This document shows, one piece after another, positions 7,913 to 18,400 of a stretch of 64,000 bases of DNA; the first letter of the stretch is position 1, and each line of letters opens with the position of its first letter. The DNA lies in assembly GCA_034667465.1 (NCBI GenBank), contig JAXDJV010000024.1:248001-312000 (forward strand), read 5' to 3'. Made by a program: the position numbers and the translations under genes. The notes beneath the pieces were generated by a model. That model searched no databases. It was not told the DNA's origin and saw only the letters and a list, made by a program, of their open reading frames with translations. This stretch comes from JAOBAU01 sp034667465. GTDB lineage: Bacteria > Acidobacteriota > Thermoanaerobaculia > Gp7-AA8.

Positions 7913-8488
7913 ATGAACGAAACAATCCGCAGCCGCTCCGCAGGCTACAACCTCGTCGAAGTCCTCATCGCCACCGCGATCATGGGCGTCGTCTCGCTGT
8001 CGATCTTCACGCTCTTCTTCATGGGACGGAGCAACGTCTACAGCGGCAAACAGATGACGCAGGCCGTGGCCCTCGGCACGCGTGTGATGGAAGACATCTC
8101 CGCGTACAACATGCAGAACATGTACGCGACCGCGTTCAACATCGCGGGGACCGACACCGGCGCCGACATCACCTACAACGGCGTGACTTACGTGAACTCG
8201 CAGATCCGCTCGACGGATGTGACGACGGTTCACTCGCCGGTACAGGCAAACATCGGCACCGAGAACGCCACGCCCGGGCTGCTGGCGCGCTGGCGGACGA
8301 TGCTCGACGGAAACAAGAAGCTGACGAAAGCCGCGGTCACGCTGATTCTGCAGCCCGACCTCGACAGCGCCAGCCACGATCCCGATCAATTCGCAACGGC
8401 GCGAGTGCTTCGCGTCCGCGTTTTCGTAACCTGGAACGAAGCCGGGCGCCGCCGCTCCATCGAGATGATGACCCTCAAGACGTTCTGA
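7913..8488 (+). CDS. PilV/GspI-type minor pilin
   Basis: The protein has about 191 residues with prepilin leader MNETIRSRSAG followed by YNLVEVLIATAIMGVVSLSIF (Glu at +5). The ATG at 7913 is taken. A GTG at 7898 overlapping the previous stop is an alternative that only lengthens the leader by five residues. The C-terminal half shows a TARVLRVRVFVTWNEAGRRRSIEMMTLKTF strand pattern as in the PilV/GspI family. It is co-transcribed with the neighbouring minor pilins. Confidence 0.86.
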   Translation: MNETIRSRSAGYNLVEVLIATAIMGVVSLSIFTLFFMGRSNVYSGKQMTQAVALGTRVMEDISAYNMQNMYATAFNIAGTDTGADITYNGVTYVNSQIRSTDVTTVHSPVQANIGTENATPGLLARWRTMLDGNKKLTKAAVTLILQPDLDSASHDPDQFATARVLRVRVFVTWNEAGRRRSIEMMTLKTF

Positions 8489-8521
8489 GCGCCGCGCGCG
8501 GCCGCAGATCGGAGAATGAAG

Positions 8522-11500
8522 ATGAGAAACGATACCCCGGCAACCTCGCGCAGACAGCGCGGATTCACACTGGCCGAAGTCACGGTCGCGACGGCGGTGC
8601 TCGTCGTGGTGATCGTCGGCGCGCTGATGCTCTACGATCGCGGCAACCGCGTCTTCAAGGAGTCGAACGAATCGGCGGAGATGCAGCAGAACGCGCGCAT
8701 CGCGTACGACCGGATGGTCGCCGATCTCCGCATGTCCGGATTCGACTACATGCGCGGCGGCGCCATTCCGGCCGCCTCGGTGCCGACACCGTGGGTCGCC
8801 AACCGGCAATACGCGGCCGGCACCGTCGTCACTCCGGCGGTGCCGAACGGCAACATCTATCGCTGCATGTCGAACGGCACCAGCGGCGGCGTCGAGCCGG
8901 CGTGGCCGAGTGGCAGTACGACCGTCAACGACAACACCACCACCTGGGTAAAGTCCGGCGGCATTCCTTCACAGCAACCGGACGAACAGATCGAGTACAT
9001 CAACTCCGCGGCGATCACTGTCCGCGCCAACTACGACTACTCCGCACAGCAAACCGGCGACGGCGATCACGGACGAGAGACGGCTCTCGAATCGACTCAG
9101 TTCCCGATCGTCACCACGGGCAATGACGAGATCGTCACCTATGCGCTCGTCTCGGCGAACGCGTCGGCGAACACGGGGTCGGTGCAGTTCTTCGCCGACG
9201 TCAACAGCAGCGGCGCTCCGACACGCCGCTCCTACGCGGGCGGCACGGCCGAACGTCAGATCACGATCCCCAACGTCGATCTGACCAACAACAACCCGCC
9301 TTACACGCTCAATCGATACACGCTCGCCAACGACGGCAGCGTGGTCACGACGGCGCTTGCGGAAAATATCCGCAGCCTCAACTTCTTCTATTACAGCGAT
9401 ACCGCCGGCCGCACGCCTCTCCTCGACAACAACGGCGCTTACACGCCGAACACGATTCTCGGTCTTGGCCAGTTCAATCCGAACACTGCCAATACGCCGA
9501 TTCTGACGCGGCTCTATCGCGGACGCATCCGCTCGATCCGCGTCCGCCTCGTCGGCATGAACGAGTTCCCCAACGCCAGCTATCAGGACACTGACACCAT
9601 CAACGGCATCGCCACCACCGATGCAACCGTGACCGGCACCGCCGCGGCTCCCGTCGTCGATACGGTCAGCGCGACATACGGCCCGAATGCGTGCGCGAAC
9701 TGCACGATGAAAAATTACCGGAAGATGTCGATCGATACTCTGGTCGTTCCGCGAAACCTCGGGTTGCGCGGCATGATTCAGACGGAAGATCAGCCGCCGA
9801 CGGCACCGACGATCACCTCGGTCTGCGTCGGCTTCTGCGGCGTCGCCGTCGTCACCTGGAACACCAACACCAATCAGCAAAACGCCAACTACGTCGTCAC
9901 CTACGACACGAACGCGAACGGCAGTTTCTCCGGCTCGAGTGCCTCGACGATCGGCACCAGCATCTCCGTCGATCTGACGCAGCAGGATCGCTCGGCGACG
10001 TACAGCTTCCGCGTCCGTGCATACAACAGCGCCGGCAGCGCGCTCTCGAACGTCGTCACCGCGTCGATTCAGAACGGCACGGCGCCGGGACCGGCCACGA
10101 ACATCGTGGCATCCGGCGGCAGCGGCTCGCCGGTCGCCGGAATGGCAGGAAAAGTACGGCTGACCTTCACGGCACCGTCGACGTATACCGGCACCGGCGC
10201 AAGCTGCACGCCGTCGGGCACGCCGCCGACGTCGCCGTTCATGCGCGAGATCAAAGGCTTCCGCATCTATCGGGGAACGTCCGCCGGATTTACCGCCGAC
10301 GCTGCGTCGCAGATCGTCGACGAGAACGCAACCGGCGCCACCGCGCCGTCCAATGACGGCTACGGCAACTACACCTACGACGACAACACCGTCGCGAACT
10401 GCGGCAACTACTACTACCGCGTTCAGGCGGTCGAGTGGTGCGCGGCGGCGGCAGCCGAGAACATCGCCAACAATCTCGCGACGTCACTCGGCGCGATCAC
10501 GCCGGCCAACGGCTCGAACGGGATCAACGGCGCGCCGTCGACCAGCGGCACTCCGCAGGTTCCGCCGAACGTCGCCATCGATGCTCTGAACAGCTCGTGC
10601 AACGTCAGCCTGAACACGTGCGGCATTCGCGTCACGTGGTCCAAGGTCACACAGGATACGAACAACAATCCGGTCACCGTCGGAAGCTATGAAGTCGAGC
10701 GCGAGCAGTGGCTGCCCGGCGGCCCGACACCTGTTACGACGACGACCGTCACCGTCTCCAGCCCTCCATCCGGCTCAACTGTCACCTACGACGACACCAC
10801 GGCACAGGAACACGCCGTTTCGAGCGTCAAGTACTACTACAAGTATCGCGTCCGGGCTTTGCAGGTTTCGCCGTGTGCGCCGAGCGGCTGGTCCGCGCAG
10901 GTGCAGTACCCGCCGCCGTGTACTTTCAGCGGCTCCGTCATCGTGCAGGCTGGTGCCACGACCGGTGATGGACTCACGGCCGGCACGGCGTGGTCGATGA
11001 ACGCCGGCGACACCTTCCAGGTGACGCCTCCGGGCGGACAGTCGTTCACGCAGGTGACGATGGACATCTTCAACGGCAACACGGCCGTCGCCAGCTACAA
11101 CACGACGAGCTCGCCCGCGATGTTCTCGTGGCAGGATCAGACGCCGGGCACCACGTACCGGGTTCTGTTCACGATGACCAACAACGCTGCGCCGCCGTGC
11201 ACGCAGCAGCTGACGCGTTACGTCATTCAGGAAACGCCGCCGGGCTGCACGCTGAGCACATTCGGCGCGCCGACCAACGACGCCACCGTGCTGACGCTCG
11301 CCCCGACTCCGGCCTACACGCTGAAGCTCAAGCTCGTGAACTCGGCCAGCGAAGCGCTGAATCTGAGCTCGATCGACTTCGCGTGGACGCAGCCGTCGCG
11401 CATCGCATGGGACCGCATCACCTTCCCGAGCGGTGCCTTCGTCACGCTGACCGGAGCTTCTACGCCGGCGTCGTTCACCCAAACGCTCAATCCGCGGCCG

Positions 11501-11716
11501 GTCACGCTCGCGGCCTCTGACGTCATCGTGCCTGCGAACTCCACGGTCACACTGACGCTGAATTTCTCGAAGACCAACGGCAACCCGTCGATGACGGCGA
11601 ACACCATCTCCAACGTTTGCGTGAAGTACACGCGCGCATCGGTCATTGGACAGACGTTCATCTGCCGCATCGTGCCGGGCGCAGGCGCCGGTAATCCGTT
11701 TACATCGTGCAACTGA
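8522..11716 (+). CDS. Giant PilW-type minor pilin with sugar-binding-like and fibronectin III-like domains
   Basis: The product is 1064 residues; GGAGA at 8511-8515 favours the ATG at 8522 over 8516. The leader QRG|FTLAEVTVATAVLVVVIVGALML is a canonical prepilin signal (cleavage after Gly14). A PilW-like helix (AEMQQNARIAYDRMVADLRMSGF) follows. Residues about 91-143 form a compact module with QYAAGTVV, IYRCMSNGTSGG, EPAWP and TTTWV, a pattern typical of small carbohydrate/chitin-binding-like modules. After the usual pilin body come at least three fibronectin III-like repeats (about residues 423-520, 523-640 and 685-800) and a Cys-containing C-terminal beta domain. PilW proteins are normally near 350 residues, so this is a large tip-type extension. 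Adhesion is inferred. Confidence 0.85.
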   Translation: MRNDTPATSRRQRGFTLAEVTVATAVLVVVIVGALMLYDRGNRVFKESNESAEMQQNARIAYDRMVADLRMSGFDYMRGGAIPAASVPTPWVANRQYAAGTVVTPAVPNGNIYRCMSNGTSGGVEPAWPSGSTTVNDNTTTWVKSGGIPSQQPDEQIEYINSAAITVRANYDYSAQQTGDGDHGRETALESTQFPIVTTGNDEIVTYALVSANASANTGSVQFFADVNSSGAPTRRSYAGGTAERQITIPNVDLTNNNPPYTLNRYTLANDGSVVTTALAENIRSLNFFYYSDTAGRTPLLDNNGAYTPNTILGLGQFNPNTANTPILTRLYRGRIRSIRVRLVGMNEFPNASYQDTDTINGIATTDATVTGTAAAPVVDTVSATYGPNACANCTMKNYRKMSIDTLVVPRNLGLRGMIQTEDQPPTAPTITSVCVGFCGVAVVTWNTNTNQQNANYVVTYDTNANGSFSGSSASTIGTSISVDLTQQDRSATYSFRVRAYNSAGSALSNVVTASIQNGTAPGPATNIVASGGSGSPVAGMAGKVRLTFTAPSTYTGTGASCTPSGTPPTSPFMREIKGFRIYRGTSAGFTADAASQIVDENATGATAPSNDGYGNYTYDDNTVANCGNYYYRVQAVEWCAAAAAENIANNLATSLGAITPANGSNGINGAPSTSGTPQVPPNVAIDALNSSCNVSLNTCGIRVTWSKVTQDTNNNPVTVGSYEVEREQWLPGGPTPVTTTTVTVSSPPSGSTVTYDDTTAQEHAVSSVKYYYKYRVRALQVSPCAPSGWSAQVQYPPPCTFSGSVIVQAGATTGDGLTAGTAWSMNAGDTFQVTPPGGQSFTQVTMDIFNGNTAVASYNTTSSPAMFSWQDQTPGTTYRVLFTMTNNAAPPCTQQLTRYVIQETPPGCTLSTFGAPTNDATVLTLAPTPAYTLKLKLVNSASEALNLSSIDFAWTQPSRIAWDRITFPSGAFVTLTGASTPASFTQTLNPRPVTLAASDVIVPANSTVTLTLNFSKTNGNPSMTANTISNVCVKYTRASVIGQTFICRIVPGAGAGNPFTSCN

Positions 11717-11727
11717 GGAGTAGCGAC

Positions 11728-14190
11728 ATGCGTCGTGCAAAACGAGTTCTGCTATCGATCCCGCGAAAGTTCGAGCGGGGGTCCGCGCTGCTGGTGACGC
11801 TGATGGTTCTCGTCGGCATGTCGCTGCTCGGCCTCGGATTCGTCGCGCTCTCGGAGACCGAAAGTGCGATCTCCGTGAACGAGCGGAACCACGCGCAGAC
11901 CGTGGCGCTCGCCGAGGCGGGTGCACGGGAAGTCGTGCAGTGGTTTCAGAATCCGACGGCTTTCGGTCCGTCCGGCCTGAATCTCATGCCCGGAAACAGC
12001 ACGATCGTGAAGACGCAGCGAGCAACCGGCAGCTACACCGGCTACTACCGTCCGATCTCGAGCGATCTTCTGTTCGATCTTCCTTTCGGTCCGGCCTCGG
12101 ACGACCTCTTCCTCGGCACCGAATTGTCCGCGGACGTCAAGGTCACTCGTGCGCTCCCTGCGAATGCGGCATATCTCGACAACCTCAACAACACATTGCT
12201 CGGACCGGCGCCGGCGGGTGAGGCGCGGTCGGCCGGAGAGATCACCGAGATTGACGTCTATGCGCCGCCGATCATCGGCGGCAACCTCGTCGGCACTGCG
12301 CCGAATCAGTTCTGGAGCGGCGGCACGCGCTACGGCGTCGCCACAATCGCAGTGCGCGTCGACAAGTTCAACAAAGCCGGCGCCGGCCGTGTCTCGATCG
12401 CGAATACGACGTGCCGCATCGTCGTCTCACAGTTCCCGCTGCCGGTGCCCGCCGGTCCGCTGCAGTCGCAGACCGCACTCGCCACCAACGGTAATTTCAA
12501 CGTGCACTGGGGTCTGGTCAGCTCGCAGACAACGCTCGATCTGAAAAAGGATTACGTCACCCTGCCGTGGGTCAACGCATACGAGCGCCTTCACTACGAG
12601 CGTGGATGGGATTCCTCGGTCGAGTGGGCCGCGACCACCGCCTATCGCCTCGGCGACATCATCCGTCCGACCGCGGCAACGCTCGCTGCGAACGCCCCGC
12701 TTCGCTTTCACGAATATACCGTCACCACCGCCGGCACGACCGCAGCGACCGAGCCTCCGTCAGCAGGCGTCGGAGCGTGGCCGACCAGCGCGGCTGCAAC
12801 CGTCACCAGCGGTACCGTCGTCATGCGCGAGCGTGCGCCATCCGCCTACCCGCTCACCACCGGTGGAGGTCGCGACGACTCGAATACTCCGTGGCTCAAC
12901 TTCCTCAACAGCGGTCTGACGATCGAAGACCCGTGGTTCCAGGCGCGCTCCGCAGGAACGATCCTTGGTGATGCGGCCGGACCTCAGCCTTACCCGTTCC
13001 CATACAACGCCCCCGGCACCTATACCAAAACGCATCACTTCCAGAACCAGAGCTTCGATCAATATTCGGCGTATCGCCGCCTGATCTTCCCGGACGTCAA
13101 TTACGACGTATGGAAAGCGGCGGCGCAGGCGGCAAACGGCCAGGGTGAAGTTCACTATCTCTACCCGGAAAACGGTACCGGTCCGAATTTCACCGACGGC
13201 ATCACCACGCAAAGCTTCATCGCGTGGACGAATCGCGGCGGCGGCTTCTACTTCTTCGACACGCTGAATCAGCAGAATCCGCAGAATGGCGGACCGGGTG
13301 ATATCTCGCTGCAGATCAGTCCCAGCGGTGGCGGCCCACAGCCGATTCGCGGCTTCGTTTACGTCAACGCCAGCCTCGGCACCAAAGGTCTCGGCGGCGT
13401 AACCGGAAACTTCAATCAGCCGGGCGAGCCGTATGAAGACATCGGCTACCGGCGCGTCGCGCAGCAGGCGGGCGTCAACACCAACGTCGGCGCATTCGAG
13501 ACCGACGCCGCGGGACAGCCGGTCATTGAAGGCGCATACAACAAGCAGTGGGATTTCGAAGATCTGCCGTGGAGCAACAGCGGCTCGTCGACCGGCGCCG
13601 GCACGCCGAACCAATACTTCGACGTTTGCATCGTGCAGCGCACGGTCACCAATCCGAACGGCGGCGGCGCGTATGCCGGCTGGTTCGTCGCGCCGTACTA
13701 TCCGGGCTGTCTGCCGGGCAACAATCAGCAGCTCGGTACGTGCAATTGTTCCGAGCCGCACGAGCCGTACGTCAACGTCATTTACGACGGCAACAGCACA
13801 CTGGGTTTGCCGATCGGATTCCAGAACCCGGCGTCGCAAACGCGCGTGGCGAAGCAGCTCGTGCCGCCCGACGGACCCCGAACCAGTCCGCGCGTCAGCT
13901 GCAGCGCGTCGTATGCGACGTCGTCAACTACACAGTGCACTTCGAACGGATACGATCGCGAAGGCGCGCTCGTGAACCTCACGGTCGCTGTCGATGGAGT
14001 GCTGTACATCGAGAACGAATTCGACTCGACCGGTAACGCCGAGTACTACGGCTCGGTCCTCGTCGGACAGGGCGGCGTCAACGCGAAAGGTACGCCGACC
14101 ATCTGGTATGACGAAGCGCTGCAACGCGGCGACTGGCGTCCACCCGGAATCCCGCGTGTGCTCGTGACATCAGTCGAGACCGACCAGTAA
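11728..14190 (+). CDS. PilX-type pilus assembly protein with large exported domain
   Basis: The 820-residue product starts at the ATG at 11728, seven bases after GAGGAG; the upstream GTG at 11707 lies inside the PilW stop region. The N-terminus has RGSALLVTLMVLVGMSLLGLGFVALSE then AISVNERNHAQTVALAEAGAREV, the PilX_N signature. The C-terminal ~700 residues are large and beta-rich. About residues 303-370 repeat the module type of the neighbour: AYRLGDIIRP, HEYTVTTAGTT, GAWPT and a closing VVMRER. There is a Cys-rich patch (YPGCLPGNNQQLGTCNC) near residue 680. The product closes the minor-pilin operon and is followed by a strong terminator. Confidence 0.83.
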   Translation: MRRAKRVLLSIPRKFERGSALLVTLMVLVGMSLLGLGFVALSETESAISVNERNHAQTVALAEAGAREVVQWFQNPTAFGPSGLNLMPGNSTIVKTQRATGSYTGYYRPISSDLLFDLPFGPASDDLFLGTELSADVKVTRALPANAAYLDNLNNTLLGPAPAGEARSAGEITEIDVYAPPIIGGNLVGTAPNQFWSGGTRYGVATIAVRVDKFNKAGAGRVSIANTTCRIVVSQFPLPVPAGPLQSQTALATNGNFNVHWGLVSSQTTLDLKKDYVTLPWVNAYERLHYERGWDSSVEWAATTAYRLGDIIRPTAATLAANAPLRFHEYTVTTAGTTAATEPPSAGVGAWPTSAAATVTSGTVVMRERAPSAYPLTTGGGRDDSNTPWLNFLNSGLTIEDPWFQARSAGTILGDAAGPQPYPFPYNAPGTYTKTHHFQNQSFDQYSAYRRLIFPDVNYDVWKAAAQAANGQGEVHYLYPENGTGPNFTDGITTQSFIAWTNRGGGFYFFDTLNQQNPQNGGPGDISLQISPSGGGPQPIRGFVYVNASLGTKGLGGVTGNFNQPGEPYEDIGYRRVAQQAGVNTNVGAFETDAAGQPVIEGAYNKQWDFEDLPWSNSGSSTGAGTPNQYFDVCIVQRTVTNPNGGGAYAGWFVAPYYPGCLPGNNQQLGTCNCSEPHEPYVNVIYDGNSTLGLPIGFQNPASQTRVAKQLVPPDGPRTSPRVSCSASYATSSTTQCTSNGYDREGALVNLTVAVDGVLYIENEFDSTGNAEYYGSVLVGQGGVNAKGTPTIWYDEALQRGDWRPPGIPRVLVTSVETDQ

Positions 14191-14193
14191 GAA

Positions 14194-14229
14194 ACAGAGC
14201 CGCGGCGATCCCGCGGCTCTGTTGTTTTG
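14194..14229 (+). terminator. Rho-independent terminator of the minor-pilin operon
   Basis: ACAGAGCCGCGG (14194-14205) pairs perfectly with CCGCGGCTCTGT (14211-14222) around a 5-nt loop, followed by TGTTTTGG. It starts 4 bp after the stop codon of the PilX-like gene. The following ~165 bp (14230-14395) hold no gene; they lead into the receiver-domain gene. Confidence 0.9.
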
Positions 14230-14395
14230 GACCGTTCGATCCCGCGACGCCTGTCCAGTCGCCGGACACCCGCCTTCGGCTGACGTATCGCGCAAGAGCA
14301 TGATGCCGAATGCGTTAGCTGCGTTGACGCAATGGCGCAAGGCTTGAGATGTAGTGGTGTAGTCGCAACAGTTATCGACTACGGAGACACAACCA

Positions 14396-14764
14396 TTGGT
14401 ATCCCGCCTGCTGCTCGTGGAAGACAACCTGATGGCAGCCGAGGCCGTCAGATCGGCCCTGGTGGATCATGGCTTCAGCGTTCAGGTGATCAACGTGGGA
14501 CGCCAGGCGATCGGCAGCCTGATCCAGCGTCCGGCTGATGTCGTCGTGATCGACCTCACGCTCCCGGACGTCGACGGCTGCGCATTAGCCCAAATGATTC
14601 GCAGGGACTGGCCGGATCTGCCAATCATCTTGACCAGCGGCTACGATCAGCCTGTACGGCTCGATACATTTCTGACGAATCGTCAAACGGCATTCATCCA
14701 GAAGCCATACGACATCGCGTCGCTCATCTCGACGATTGAGGCGCAGATGTCTCCCGACGCTTAA
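14396..14764 (+). CDS. Single-domain response regulator (CheY-like receiver)
   Basis: The 122-residue protein is a bare receiver domain: acidic pair ED after LLLV, phosphoacceptor Asp in VVVIDLTLPDVDG, Thr in IILTSGYD, and Lys in FIQKPYD. No output domain is present. The only plausible start is TTG at 14396, and no clear Shine-Dalgarno precedes it, so the start is uncertain. It is isolated between a terminator and convergent membrane-protein genes, with no kinase beside it. It may relay phosphate for the PilS-like kinase upstream, but that is a guess. Confidence 0.82.
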   Translation: MVSRLLLVEDNLMAAEAVRSALVDHGFSVQVINVGRQAIGSLIQRPADVVVIDLTLPDVDGCALAQMIRRDWPDLPIILTSGYDQPVRLDTFLTNRQTAFIQKPYDIASLISTIEAQMSPDA

Positions 14765-14802
14765 ACGCGAACCCTGCCGCTCCGCTCCTGCTGGCCCGCC
14801 AG

Positions 14803-15366
14803 CTAAATCCCGGGCCACATCCACATGAAGACAGCTCCGGTCGCGAGGCCATAGAGGATGCCGTCAAACGTTCCCTTTAACGCCGTTGACCATTTCCGGT
14901 GATACCAGATCGAGAGAGGCCAGGCGCCAAATCCGTATGAGCAGGCGGTGATAATCGCCGAGAAGTGAAAAACCGCGCGGGGGTTGCCGCCGGGAGGCAC
15001 GATCGAGCCGGTCACCCACCCGGCAATCGCCGAGATGAGCAGGGTGAAGAGAAACCAGGTGCCCAGGTATTTGCCCATGTTCATCTTCCCCGGGTCCATG
15101 ACCGTCATGTGGAAGGACGGTCCGCGCTCGAAATTCGCGATGAAATCCGGGTTCTTCCCGCCACCGGGCAGGCGCGGATTCGGCACCGCATAATCATCGG
15201 GGGCGAGTTTCAATGATTGAATTGCGGCCATCGCGGCATCGTCATTCGGCACGTTGCCGTAGTCGCTCTTGTGCCATGGCATAGCCATATGAACGATCAT
15301 TGAGACGATGAACACGGCCACCGACGCCAGCACGACAGGCAACAGCAACGATATGAACGGTGTCAT
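14803..15366 (-). CDS. Conserved membrane protein of unknown function
   Basis: The 187-residue protein has an N-terminal transmembrane segment (about 5-27) followed by HMAMPWHKSDYGNVPND. A soluble stretch with a PGKMNMGKYLGTW motif precedes three further hydrophobic segments (about 100-122, 130-152 and 165-185). The protein is His/Trp/Met-rich and looks like an uncharacterised family of short bacterial integral membrane proteins. It is tandem with the fused spermidine synthase on the minus strand, upstream of which no shared operon signals are visible. No function is proposed. Confidence 0.72.
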   Translation of the reverse strand: MTPFISLLLPVVLASVAVFIVSMIVHMAMPWHKSDYGNVPNDDAAMAAIQSLKLAPDDYAVPNPRLPGGGKNPDFIANFERGPSFHMTVMDPGKMNMGKYLGTWFLFTLLISAIAGWVTGSIVPPGGNPRAVFHFSAIITACSYGFGAWPLSIWYHRKWSTALKGTFDGILYGLATGAVFMWMWPGI

Positions 15367-15416
15367 TACAAGCCTCCTATTGTGGTTTGGGAAACGGGAT
15401 ATTCCAACTCCGCTAC

Positions 15417-18400
15417 CTACTCGCTAACCTGCAACCGCTTCGGTTCCCGCGCCACATACTCATCGAACTCCCGCCGCGCGGCGCCGGCCAGCGCGTCGTG
15501 CGTCTGCTCGTAACAGCGTGCACGGCGCTGCAGGTATGCGTACTGCCACGGGATGTTCGGCTCGTATGAATGCAGCAGCTCTGCTTCGCGCGCACTGCAC
15601 GCGCCGCCGGACGCCTGCTGAATCAGCGTCACGAGTGCCGACTTACGCAGCTCTTCGAACATCTCCACGGCGAACGGCTGCGAGAGTCCATCGATGATCG
15701 GCGCCGACGCCTGGGCGAATCGCCGATCGCTGGCGATCTCGATCGTGAACATCAGCGAGCGACGCATGACGATCGGCAGCGGCCAGGGATTGGTCCGGTA
15801 TGCGACGAATGCGCGCTGCAACGCGGCCGCCGCTTCCGCCGTTTTTCCCTGACGCCACAATAAACGTCCGCGCAAAAGATCGGCTTCGATCGGCGCGAAG
15901 TTCTGCAGGCGATCGATCAACAGCAGCGCATTCGGATCGCCGCGCTCCGCCAGCGCCTCGGCCAGCGACAGCGCTTCCAGCGGACTCTCCACCGTGTTGT
16001 TGAGACTTTGCCAGATCGTCCAGACATCGGCGTACGCCCCTTCGACGTACCGCGCCTGCGCGACCGCGCGCGTGCGATACGGATCGGGAACCAGCGGATC
16101 GACTTCGGGAACGGCATCGTGCGGAATGCCGATCGACTGCCGGCGGCTGATCACGATCGGCTCGCCGCCGGTACCACGAACTGACGGCGGAACATCGTCC
16201 GACGCGGCGCGCGCGAAGTTGCGCAACTCGGAAAGACGGAACGTATCGGTCACGCCGAGTGTCCGCGCGAATGCGTATTCGACCAGCGTCCGATCGTCGG
16301 TGTTTCGCCGCGCGCCGCCGCCGAGAATGCGCGCGGTCGAATTGCCGCAAACGTAATGCGCAATCACGGCCGCCGCGTCGTCGGCCCACCACACATTCCG
16401 CAGCGCGCTGCGCACCGGCTCGACGCGCATTCGTGCGCTGATCGTGGCGGCGTCGTATGCGATCGGCGCCATCGCGCCGACAAGTAGCAGGTCGCCGCTT
16501 TGCGACTGCCACGTTTCGACGTGCGTGAAGACGCCACCGATCGTTCCGTAAATCGTCTTGATCGTCTGCGCGTCGACTTCATACGCCTGCAGGAACTGGA
16601 TGAAGAGACCGCCGTCATTCAGCCGCGAGCGGCACGCTTCATAGAACTCGGTCGTAAAGAGACTGGCGATTCCCGCACGATACGGATTCGAAGGCTCGGC
16701 CGAGATGATGTCGTAACGATCGCCGCGCGACAGCAGGAATTCGCGGCCGTCGCCGATCGCAATGTGCGCCTTCGGGTTGTGCAGCACGTCGCGGTTCACC
16801 GGCGTGCACATCTTCGCGACCTGGATGATCGACGGCTCGATCTCCACCACGTCGACGCGCTCGATCGTCGGCAGCGACGCCAGCCATCCAGCCGTCGTTC
16901 CGGTCCCGAGTCCAATGACTGCCGCGCGTCGCGGATGCGGATGCAGCAGCGCCGCGAGCACGCCGCCCATCACCTGCGTACCGGCGTCGAAGCGCGCATG
17001 TCCGTCGCCTTTGCCGTTGACGATGAAGGCGTAACCGTCTTCGTTCGACACGGAAACGCTGCTCTCCGTTCCTTCCGCTTCCCACACCGTTGTTCTGCGA
17101 CGCGAATGTTCGAGATCGCGCAGCCGGTTCGGCGTCGAGCTCGTTTGATTCACGCGTCCCGCGCCGATCGGCGTGTGACGCCAGAACGCGGTCGGTCCGG
17201 TTGCGAACAGCATCGCCACCGCGCCGGCCCCGGCCGCAATCGCGAGTAGTCGCGCGAAGCCATTGCCCGTTCCCTGGAACGCAGCGACGAGCGCGAGAAA
17301 CACGAGCGATCCGATGACGACACGCCACGTACCCGGCGCGGTCAGCAGCGGCAGGATTCCGAAGCCGCCGGCGAGCGAGCCGACGATCGCGCCGGCCGTG
17401 TTCCATGCGTACGCGACGCCGACGTGGCGTCCGACCTGCTCGCGTCCCGAACCGAGCAATGAGATGAGCAGCGGAAACTGCACGCCGGAAACGAAGGCGG
17501 TCGGGAAGACGACCAGCATCGTGATCGCCGTCCAGCCGATGAGGTGACCGCTGAATCCAGCCTGTCCGAGTGGACGGAGCAGCAGCGCGAGCATCGCCAC
17601 GCGATCGCCGAGCGCGAACGGAATGGCGAGACAGAGCGCTTCCGCCGCGCAGCACAACGCGAACGCCGCGGCGCTCGCGCGCGTGCGGCGGAACGCGGCG
17701 TACGCGAGACTGCCGCCGCCGATGCCGAGGAGCGCAACCGCGAGGATGAGGCCGAAGGTGAATGTCGTCCCGCCGAGGAGCGGAGTGAGCATCCGATACC
17801 AGACGAGCTCCATCAGCAGGAACGCGAAACCGGCGACCGCGGCCGCGGCATAAACGAAACGCGGCGCGGCGATGGGCGGCGCGACAACTTCATCGTGCGC
17901 GCTTTCGACGACCTCGATCTCGTCGGCGACCCGCTTTGCTTTCGCGCCGCGTTTCGCGCGGCGCAGCGAGTTCGAGATCATCATCGCGCCGAGACCGACC
18001 AGCGCGTTGACGAGCGCTGCGGCCCACAGCGTGGCGCGATTGCCGAAATGTTCGAGCAGATAGAACGTCGAGAAGAGCGCGCCCGCGACCGCACCGCAGG
18101 TGTTGATCGCGTAGATCGTCGCCAGTGCGCGGCGTCCGCTGTCGCCGGCCGATTCGACGGAACGCGATGCAGCCGGGAGCGTGCCGCCCATCAGAAACGT
18201 CGGAACGCCGAGCGTGATGATCGACAGCAGCAGCCGGACGATCGTCGCCAGCAGCGGACCCATGCTGAACGAGCCGCCCATGAAGAGATAGAGCGCGCGA
18301 ACGGCGGCGAAAACGAGCGGCGTGATCGCCGCGAACGTGGCGACACCGAGCTCGAGGAATCCGTAGAGGGCGAGCGGATTGCGACTCTCGTCCACGCGAC

